Assembly: GCA_947475135.1 (NCBI GenBank)
Contig: CANJMU010000070.1
Span: 1 to 5,133 of the forward strand
DNA: 5,133 nt
Reading direction: 5' to 3'
Source: Silvanigrellaceae bacterium
GTDB lineage: Bacteria > Bdellovibrionota > Oligoflexia > Silvanigrellales > Silvanigrellaceae
Shown: positions 1 to 5,133 of the stretch, one piece after another
Numbering within the stretch: the first letter of the stretch is position 1
Layout: each line of letters opens with the position of its first letter
Position numbers and translations under genes: made by a program
The notes under the pieces: model-generated
The model's input: only the letters and a program-made list of their open reading frames with translations
Databases searched by the model: none
Told to the model about the DNA's origin: nothing

Positions 1-2075
1 AGTCCCTTGAAGAAGATACGGTAGATTTCGGACCAAATTATGATAATACAGAAAAACAACCGCTCGTCTTTCCAACAATTTTGCCACAACTTTTGATTAA
101 TGGTCAAAGCGGAATTGCTGTTGGAATGGCAACGAATATTCCACCACATAATTTATCTGAAATATTAGATGCAGTGATTTATATGATTGATAAAAATCTC
201 AATTGTTCTGTTGAAGAATTGATGCATTTTGTCAAAGGACCGGACTTTCCAACGCGTGGTTTAATTTGTGGATTAAAAGGAATTCATGATGCCTTTCGTA
301 CTGGTCGCGGTAGTGTGATTGTACGAGGTCGTGCAAGTGTAGAAGTGACAAAAAATGGAAGAGAACAAATTATTGTCACTGAGTTACCTTTTCAAGTTAA
401 TAAACAAACTTGGATCGAAAAAATTGCTGATCTTGTAAAAAATGAGGAAATTATTGGTATTTCTGATATACGAGATGAAAGTAATAAAGAAGGCATCAGA
501 GTTGTTATCGAAATTAGAAAAGGTGAAAATGGGGAAGTTATCCTCAATCATTTATACAAAAGAACAAGTTTACAAGATTCTTTTGGTGTTAATATGGTGT
601 GCATTGTTCGTGGTGTGCCTAGACTTTTAAATTTAAAAGAGTGTTTACAATATTTTATAGAACATCGTTTTGAAGTCATTACAAGACGTACAAGTTATCG
701 TGTCAGAAAAGCCAGAGATAGATTACATATTTTAGAAGGTCTTAAAATTGCTGTTGATAATATTGATCATGTTGTTGGAATTGTTCGTAAATCCGTAAAT
801 AAAGAATCTGCAAAAGAACAATTAATGACTTTTTATTCTTTAACAGAAAAGCAAGTGAATTCTATTTTAGAAATGCGACTTGTTCAATTGACAAACTTGG
901 AACGTGAAAAAATATTGGAAGAACATAATGAAATATTAAATACGATCAGTGAATTAGATTTGATTTTAGCTAATCCCGAGAAAGTAAAATCAATTGCAAA
1001 AGAAGAATTTCTGTTATTAAGATCAAATTATGGTGACAAAAGACTTACAGAAATTGCACCAGATGCGGGTGAATTTGATATTTCAAATTTGATTACACCG
1101 TCGGAAGTTTTTGTTACTTTTTCAAATACAGGTTATATAAAACGCGTTAATTCGGATGAATTTAGAATTCAAAATCGTGCAGGAAAAGGAAAAACCGGAG
1201 CTGCATTAAAGGAAAATGATTTTGTAAAATTTACATTTCATGCACATACGCATGATTTTGTTTTAATGTTTTCAAATTTAGGTAAAGTTTATTCATTCAA
1301 AGTTTATGAACTGCCAGAAGCAAATGCCACTAGTCGTGGTAAATCTATCAATCAAATATTAACAATGTCACCAAACGAAATTATTACTGCAATGCTTCCT
1401 GTCAAAGAATTTAAAGATGATTTATTTGTCTTTATGGTGACTAAAACAGGTACAGTCAAACGTATCGAGTTATCATCATTTTCAAATATTCGAACTTCAG
1501 GATTGCGTGCTTTAACACTTGAAGAAGATGATACGCTGGTGAGCGTTCGAATTACGACAGGAAAAGATGATATTTTACTTGCAACAGCCAAAGGTCAATC
1601 TATTCGATTTAACGAAGAAGATGTTCGATGTATGGGTAGATCTGCAAAAGGCGTGAATGGAATTGATCTTGATACACAAGAAAAAGATTTTGTGATTGGC
1701 GCAGAAGTTGTAAAACCTACTGCAAATTTACTTGTTGTTACTGAAAAAGGTCATGGAAAAAGAACAAATTTTACAGAATACAGAGTTCAAAGCCGTGCAG
1801 GAAAAGGAATTAAAACCATTAAAATTTCTGAAAAAAATGGTCCTGTCAGTGGTTTACTTGCCGTTAATGAAGATGATGATGCAATGATAACAACAAATAC
1901 TGGAAGAGTTCTTCGTTTTAGCGTAGGTTCTATGCGCGTTATGGGGCGTGTTACTCAGGGGGTTTGTATTATGAAAATTATTGAGGGAGAAAAAATAATT
2001 TCTATTTCAAAGCCAAGTGAATTTGATGAAACACCAACAGTTCAACTAGAAATTAATGAAGAAGAACTCGAATGA
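1..2075 (+). CDS. gyrA: DNA gyrase subunit A (5'-truncated by window edge)
   Basis: GyrA is the DNA-cleaving and DNA-wrapping subunit of the cytoplasmic A2B2 gyrase, which introduces negative supercoils using ATP hydrolysed by GyrB. The first full codon in frame is at 3-5, and 690 codons precede the TGA at 2073-2075. The reading frame is open to the left edge, so the gene starts upstream; the N-terminal part with the catalytic Tyr and the quinolone-resistance region is not present. Seen here: a DFGPNYDNTE segment near the start, then GIAVGMATNIPPHNL (about residues 37-51), GPDFPTRG, FRTGRG, the RDES..EG stretch, SFGVNMV and TRRTSYRVRKARDRLHILEG of the winged-helix/tower/coiled-coil core. The C-terminal DNA-wrapping beta-pinwheel starts near nt 1080 and has repeated blade motifs (for example SNTGYIKR, SNLGKVYSFKVYELPEA, TKTGTVKR, TNTGRVLR). 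A short acidic tail rich in Glu ends the protein. The long pinwheel and close match to the E. coli GyrA order favour GyrA over ParC. The E. coli-specific insertion in the coiled-coil region is absent, as in most bacteria. No frameshift is seen. Confidence 0.97.
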   Translation, partial: SLEEDTVDFGPNYDNTEKQPLVFPTILPQLLINGQSGIAVGMATNIPPHNLSEILDAVIYMIDKNLNCSVEELMHFVKGPDFPTRGLICGLKGIHDAFRTGRGSVIVRGRASVEVTKNGREQIIVTELPFQVNKQTWIEKIADLVKNEEIIGISDIRDESNKEGIRVVIEIRKGENGEVILNHLYKRTSLQDSFGVNMVCIVRGVPRLLNLKECLQYFIEHRFEVITRRTSYRVRKARDRLHILEGLKIAVDNIDHVVGIVRKSVNKESAKEQLMTFYSLTEKQVNSILEMRLVQLTNLEREKILEEHNEILNTISELDLILANPEKVKSIAKEEFLLLRSNYGDKRLTEIAPDAGEFDISNLITPSEVFVTFSNTGYIKRVNSDEFRIQNRAGKGKTGAALKENDFVKFTFHAHTHDFVLMFSNLGKVYSFKVYELPEANATSRGKSINQILTMSPNEIITAMLPVKEFKDDLFVFMVTKTGTVKRIELSSFSNIRTSGLRALTLEEDDTLVSVRITTGKDDILLATAKGQSIRFNEEDVRCMGRSAKGVNGIDLDTQEKDFVIGAEVVKPTANLLVVTEKGHGKRTNFTEYRVQSRAGKGIKTIKISEKNGPVSGLLAVNEDDDAMITTNTGRVLRFSVGSMRVMGRVTQGVCIMKIIEGEKIISISKPSEFDETPTVQLEINEEELE
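1170..1190 (+). other. gyrA: GyrA-box in blade 1 of the pinwheel, variant QNRAGKG
   Basis: The heptapeptide QNRAGKG sits where E. coli GyrA carries QRRGGKG, the GyrA-box required for DNA wrapping and supercoiling. The flanking residues (EFRI before it; KTGAALKENDFV after it) align with the E. coli blade-1 loop, so the position is secure. Relative to the family consensus Q-R/K-R-G-G-R/K-G, position 2 is Asn and position 4 is Ala. The basic residues at positions 3 and 6 and the Gly at positions 5 and 7 are kept, so a working box is likely. Confidence 0.8.
1788..1808 (+). other. gyrA: Second GyrA-box-like motif, QSRAGKG, late blade
   Basis: QSRAGKG follows EYRV and precedes IKTIKISEKNGPV, which places it in the blade equivalent to the degenerate KSRATKG segment of E. 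coli GyrA. It shares RAGKG with the blade-1 box at 1170-1190. Box-like motifs in later blades are usual in GyrA and reflect the repeat origin of the pinwheel; a separate function is not implied. Confidence 0.65.
2058..2066 (+). promoter_or_regulatory. Purine-rich probable ribosome binding site for the lipoprotein gene
   Basis: GAAGAAGAA lies five bases before the ATG at 2072, inside the last codons of gyrA. It is only a weak match to AGGAGG. Because start and gyrA stop overlap as ATGA, ribosomes ending gyrA may reinitiate here, which would make a strong Shine-Dalgarno unnecessary. It supports ATG 2072 as the start, as does the signal peptide that begins exactly there. Confidence 0.45.
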
Positions 2076-2122
2076 AAATATTGCTAAGTTTTTTAATTAC
2101 TTTTATTTTTCTGACATCATGT
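2072..2122 (+). other. Lipoprotein signal peptide with lipobox LTSC
   Basis: These 17 codons encode a short n-region (M-K), a hydrophobic core (ILLSFLITFIFL) and a lipobox L14-T15-S16-C17. The Cys codon is TGT at 2120-2122. Signal peptidase II would cut before Cys17, whose side chain would carry the diacylglycerol. This matches the usual [LVI][ASTVI][GAS]C pattern. Confidence 0.88.
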
Positions 2123-3979
2123 TTAAAATATCAGAGCCCGGATATTTACGATAACGTTTCATTTCCATCATCATTTGTAAAGTATTCATCAAATGTCAAT
2201 TCAGAAATACAAAAACACTATCTGCAGTTAAATTCGAATACTATAGGTGAGTATAAAACAGGGAGTATTCAAGATTATCAGTATCTTGATAATTCAAAAT
2301 TACCAGTACTTGTGAAAAGTTATCCAATAAAAACAGCAGCAGTTAATTTGTCAATAAATAAAAAAGAAATTAATTCACATTTTTATTTAGCCGTAAGTTA
2401 TGCAAAAAATGAAGATGAAAATATAATAAATAATAATATTGATATTTTTCAATTCGATCCAGTGTCACAAAAAATAGATTATTACAATTCGTTTCAACTG
2501 AAAAATGTTGGAAAATTACAAATAGTGAGAGACCTTTATATTCAAGATCTCTCCGGTTTAAATGATGGAAAATTAATTGTTTATGGTACAATTGTTTCTA
2601 GCAAAGGAAAAGATTTGTATGCACAAAATATTCCTAATCGTGTCTTTGCGTTTTTAGTAGATACAAATCAAAATACAATTACAAATTTATTTTATTTATC
2701 TTACGGAATTGGAGATCCGAATAGTTTTGCTCATAAAACAGATTCACTGCAAGGTTATCCTGATAATTCTTATTTTTTTGGATCTTCGGCTCCATCATTT
2801 TATGAAACGACTCAGAATGGACAGACTTTTTATTATTTAATGGCATTTCCGACTGGTACTGTTGGTGGATTAAATTATAATTCTATTGATATTTTTCCAG
2901 GAGTTTCGAACTTTAATTCAAGCGGAAAAATAAAACAATATTTTGGTGCAGTTAAAGACAGTTCTAAAAATTATTATTTATTAAATCCATCAGAGTCATG
3001 TGCAGCAAGTAACGGAGATATTGCTAAAAATTGTGTTCGACCAGATTTACGAGCTTATTCTGTAATATTTGTAGATATTAATTCATTAATAAATAATAAA
3101 AATATTAATTTAAGTACATATTTTGTTCCTTTTGTTGTTAATAAAAACGGTGTTCCTTTTGGTGTCAAAGGATCCGATGGTACAAAAATCGATGAAAATA
3201 ATAATTCAGATGATGCTAATACTCTTTCCTTTTTATCTAATTTTTGGTCTTCATTTACTTTGCAAACAGAACCAAGCAATTGTAATCAAAAATCAATAGA
3301 TCAATTTAATGTTATTTTAAATTGTCAGAACTCTGCTCTTATTTCTAAACAAACATTTTATGGATCAAATTTAATGAGTGTTTTTCAGATGACAGGATTA
3401 GATAATATTGCAAATGATATTTCTAAAATTGTGCCACCAGTTGATAATACAAATGATTTTAAAACCATTCAGAATAATTTTATTATAGATCCTTTTGTCA
3501 TTAAAAAAAACACTGTAACTGATGATCACTTTTTTAATTTTCCTTTAACACCTTATGTTGTTAGTTTGTTACCTTCTGAATCTACAAATTCTATTTCATC
3601 ACACGAAACGACTGTCAGTCAATTTGGAACTTATACAGCAAATAAAAGTGATTCTTCACAAGAAATTGGAATTTATTGGATTCGCGTGACAACAAAAAGC
3701 GATTCTGTTTATGGATTAGATTCTTCTTGGATTGAATCTCCAAAAGAACTTATTCATTCAGATCCAAAGGAAATAGGAACATATTCTCAGGCAATTTTTG
3801 ATCCAAGTAATAAAAGAACTTTTTCTTTCTCTGACTATGGTTCACAAACATGTTTATCATTTCAAAAAGATATATCAACTGGGATTAATTGTGTAAATTA
3901 TTTAACTGGGGATGATAATTTATTTAGTTTCTTGTCTTCAGATAGCGCAGATATTTTATCTTTTGTATTAAAAAAATAG
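2072..3979 (+). CDS. Large exported lipoprotein of unknown function
   Basis: I do not recognise this 635-residue protein. It begins with a clear type II signal peptide: Lys2, a hydrophobic stretch at residues 3-14, then the lipobox LTSC with the lipidated Cys at 17. Residue +2 is Leu, not Asp, so by the E. coli rule it would be sorted to the outer membrane. The mature part has no further membrane helix and is rich in Asn, Ser, Asp, Phe and Tyr, with many short alternating hydrophobic strands (for example around residues 93-100, 123-150 and 168-210), suggesting a mostly beta fold, perhaps propeller-like; that is inference. Six further Cys fall in three close pairs (310/321, 404/418, 594/607), fitting disulfides in an oxidising compartment. 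The gene overlaps the gyrA stop by four bases and is probably cotranscribed and translationally coupled with it. It ends in TAG, 11 bases before the convergent prkA end. No catalytic motif is visible. CDS status is very secure; function is unknown. Confidence 0.87.
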   Translation: MKILLSFLITFIFLTSCLKYQSPDIYDNVSFPSSFVKYSSNVNSEIQKHYLQLNSNTIGEYKTGSIQDYQYLDNSKLPVLVKSYPIKTAAVNLSINKKEINSHFYLAVSYAKNEDENIINNNIDIFQFDPVSQKIDYYNSFQLKNVGKLQIVRDLYIQDLSGLNDGKLIVYGTIVSSKGKDLYAQNIPNRVFAFLVDTNQNTITNLFYLSYGIGDPNSFAHKTDSLQGYPDNSYFFGSSAPSFYETTQNGQTFYYLMAFPTGTVGGLNYNSIDIFPGVSNFNSSGKIKQYFGAVKDSSKNYYLLNPSESCAASNGDIAKNCVRPDLRAYSVIFVDINSLINNKNINLSTYFVPFVVNKNGVPFGVKGSDGTKIDENNNSDDANTLSFLSNFWSSFTLQTEPSNCNQKSIDQFNVILNCQNSALISKQTFYGSNLMSVFQMTGLDNIANDISKIVPPVDNTNDFKTIQNNFIIDPFVIKKNTVTDDHFFNFPLTPYVVSLLPSESTNSISSHETTVSQFGTYTANKSDSSQEIGIYWIRVTTKSDSVYGLDSSWIESPKELIHSDPKEIGTYSQAIFDPSNKRTFSFSDYGSQTCLSFQKDISTGINCVNYLTGDDNLFSFLSSDSADILSFVLKK

Positions 3980-3990
3980 AAAAGTTAAAT
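3980..3990. other. 11-base convergent intergenic junction
   Basis: Only AAAAGTTAAAT separates the TAG of the lipoprotein gene (3977-3979) from the TAA of prkA (complement of 3991-3993). It is pure low-complexity AT sequence with no GC stem, so neither gene has a recognisable intrinsic terminator in the gap. Transcription from each side must end within the opposite gene or by another mechanism. Confidence 0.7.
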
Positions 3991-5133
3991 TTATGAATAC
4001 ATTTTATTATATAAAACAAGGCTATTCCGGGAAGTTTTTTTTGAATAATTAAATTTTATATCAAGATTATTAAATGTTTTTTCGCATATTTCTTTAAGAT
4101 CAGCGGATAATTTTTTATAATCCTCGCTTTCATACATTATCATTGCTGCTTTTATTTTATTAATTTCATTTTCTTTTGACTCGTATATTTTTTTTTCTAT
4201 AATTCCAAGTTCATTTTCAAATATTTTTTTAAAATCTAGCTCTGTATCTGGATTATCAACTTTCCAGGCTCCCATTTTTGAAACAATTTTTTCTCTTACT
4301 TCTCTTTTGTTGGCACTAGAAAGATCTAATAAGGTTTCTATTTCTTCCATAAGTGAGTTGTTTGAGTCTTCACTTTTACCAATTATTTCATTATATATTT
4401 TTTCATTTTTAATAAATGCAATTACATTTTTTAAATATTTTTTAAATATAATTAAATATTGATTTTCATCAAAAAGATTCAATGATTTAAAAAAATCTTT
4501 ATAAAATAAATCAAGATATTTAAATTTGATGTACTTAATAAATTCTTTAATATCATGATATCCGGCTCTTGGCTCAAATTGTAAATAATCATAAAGCGTT
4601 TTATCTCGAGAAAGTTTTTCTATTTCTTCAAAAATTGATATTGCTGAAACCATGTCATAATTAGAATTTTGTGATGCAAAATAGAGGACCATTTTTATTT
4701 CGCGTGGGCTAGCACCAAAGCGGCCTTCATAAGCCATTGAATTTTGATTTTCTCTTAAAATTTCATAGATATTTTTTTTTAATAATGTTTTTTCAAATTC
4801 ATTGAAATTTTCTGAAAGTGAATCTCCATCATACAAACTTAATTTATCATAAGGTGTTAACTTATTAATGAGTGGTCTTAAATTTGCATCATAAAAATCA
4901 GAATCAGGTTGTCTTAGTCGTGTTAGTACAGCCCATTTTGATAATAAATTTAATGCATGTGGTCCCATTTTTTTTGTTTTTTCTATAATTTGAATATCTG
5001 TATTGTAAATTTTCTCTTCAAGCTTTGATGATAAAAGATATCCAACTCTTACTAGTTCAAATCTGCCTTTAAATGAGGGCCAATCAGGGCTGTTTTTAAA
5101 AGCGTCTAAATGTTTTTCATTTGCTGTAGCAAT
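3991..5133 (-). CDS. prkA: PrkA-family AAA+ serine protein kinase (5'-truncated by window edge)
   Basis: The C-terminal 380 residues of a PrkA/YeaG-type protein, which are usually about 630-690 residues long; the N-terminal AAA+ core with Walker A and B motifs is beyond the right edge. The family is cytoplasmic and described as a Ser/Thr kinase linked to sporulation in Bacillus and to stationary-phase and nitrogen stress in E. coli (YeaG); an AAA+ protease-like role has also been proposed. Counting from the Ile encoded at 5131-5133, one sees TANEKHLDAF (3-12, sensor-1 region), FKGRFELVRV (21-30), GPHALNLLSKWAVLTRLR (57-74), EGRFGASPREIK (136-147, sensor-2-like Arg), EPRAGYHD (187-194), YLD (206-208), and a Lys/Glu-rich helical end. 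The Met codon at 4968-4966 is internal: family motifs continue unbroken before it. It converges on the lipoprotein gene, so no partner gene such as yeaH or spoVR lies immediately downstream. Codons are very AT-rich, with several A8-A9 runs, but the frame is intact. The exact substrate is unknown. Confidence 0.93.
   Translation of the reverse strand: MATANEKHLDAFKNSPDWPSFKGRFELVRVGYLLSSKLEEKIYNTDIQIIEKTKKMGPHALNLLSKWAVLTRLRQPDSDFYDANLRPLINKLTPYDKLSLYDGDSLSENFNEFEKTLLKKNIYEILRENQNSMAYEGRFGASPREIKMVLYFASQNSNYDMVSAISIFEEIEKLSRDKTLYDYLQFEPRAGYHDIKEFIKYIKFKYLDLFYKDFFKSLNLFDENQYLIIFKKYLKNVIAFIKNEKIYNEIIGKSEDSNNSLMEEIETLLDLSSANKREVREKIVSKMGAWKVDNPDTELDFKKIFENELGIIEKKIYESKENEINKIKAAMIMYESEDYKKLSADLKEICEKTFNNLDIKFNYSKKTSRNSLVLYNKMYS

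Noticed and set aside
81..83. TTG as a possible start codon for gyrA
   Set aside because: The frame is open and clearly GyrA-like upstream of it (DFGPNYDNTE region), so the TTG encodes an internal Leu in the ILPQLL segment.
442..630. Small + strand open frame of 62 codons
   Set aside because: It lies wholly inside gyrA in another frame, and its translation shows no known motif; the GyrA frame is unambiguous here.
1352..1591. Minus-strand open frame of 79 codons inside gyrA
   Set aside because: It is antisense to the conserved GyrA C-terminal domain, low in complexity and without a ribosome binding site that I can see.
1..2075. ParC (topoisomerase IV subunit A) instead of GyrA
   Set aside because: The long C-terminal pinwheel with a box-like QNRAGKG in blade 1, the matching order of blade motifs and the acidic tail follow GyrA; Gram-negative ParC has a shorter, more divergent C-terminal domain.
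2415..2450. AATAATAAATAATAATATT-like stretch as a possible repeat or protein-binding site
   Set aside because: It encodes an Asn/Ile-rich run in frame in the lipoprotein and is ordinary for this base composition.
2370..2591. Minus-strand open frame of 73 codons inside the lipoprotein gene
   Set aside because: It is a chance antisense frame; the + strand frame is a long intact gene with a proper signal peptide.
3055..3279. Minus-strand open frame of 74 codons inside the lipoprotein gene
   Set aside because: It is a chance antisense frame without recognisable motifs or ribosome binding site.
4013..4042. Possible + strand intrinsic terminator for the lipoprotein gene: AAAAC / GTTTT outer pairing, inner TTC/GAA, then eight Ts
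   Set aside because: The stem is only five A/T-rich pairs around a 16-base loop with a three-pair inner hairpin; the T run is also explained by Lys codons of prkA on the other strand. Too weak to annotate without 3'-end data.

Overview
The window holds parts of three protein-coding genes packed almost edge to edge, with no RNA gene, mobile element, CRISPR array or intergenic region longer than 11 bases. On the + strand lie the 3' four-fifths or so of gyrA (DNA gyrase subunit A, open at the left edge) and, overlapping its stop codon by four bases, a complete gene for a 635-residue lipoprotein of unknown function. On the - strand, converging on the lipoprotein gene, lies the 3' part of a prkA-family gene (AAA+ 'serine protein kinase' PrkA/YeaG type), open at the right edge.

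The DNA is strongly AT-rich, most visibly in the lipoprotein and prkA genes, where wobble positions are mostly A or T and Lys, Asn, Ile, Ser and Phe are abundant. The type II signal peptide is of the Gram-negative kind and PrkA is common in proteobacteria and delta-type lineages. Together these suggest an AT-rich Gram-negative bacterium. A member of Bdellovibrionota/Oligoflexia (for example a Silvanigrella- or Bacteriovorax-like organism) would fit, but this is inference from composition and from the remembered style of these proteins, and nothing here proves it.

Layout: 1-2075, gyrA (housekeeping, negative supercoiling of DNA); 2072-3979, lipoprotein gene with an ATGA stop/start overlap, probably translationally coupled to gyrA; 3980-3990, an 11-base convergent junction without an obvious terminator; 3991-5133, prkA on the opposite strand. 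Gyrase and the lipoprotein have no evident functional link beyond shared transcription, and prkA belongs to a separate transcription unit whose promoter is outside the window.

I do not see a novel defence, mobile or regulatory system. The points most worth a second look are the unrecognised lipoprotein with three closely spaced cysteine pairs, its coupling to gyrA, and a non-canonical GyrA-box.
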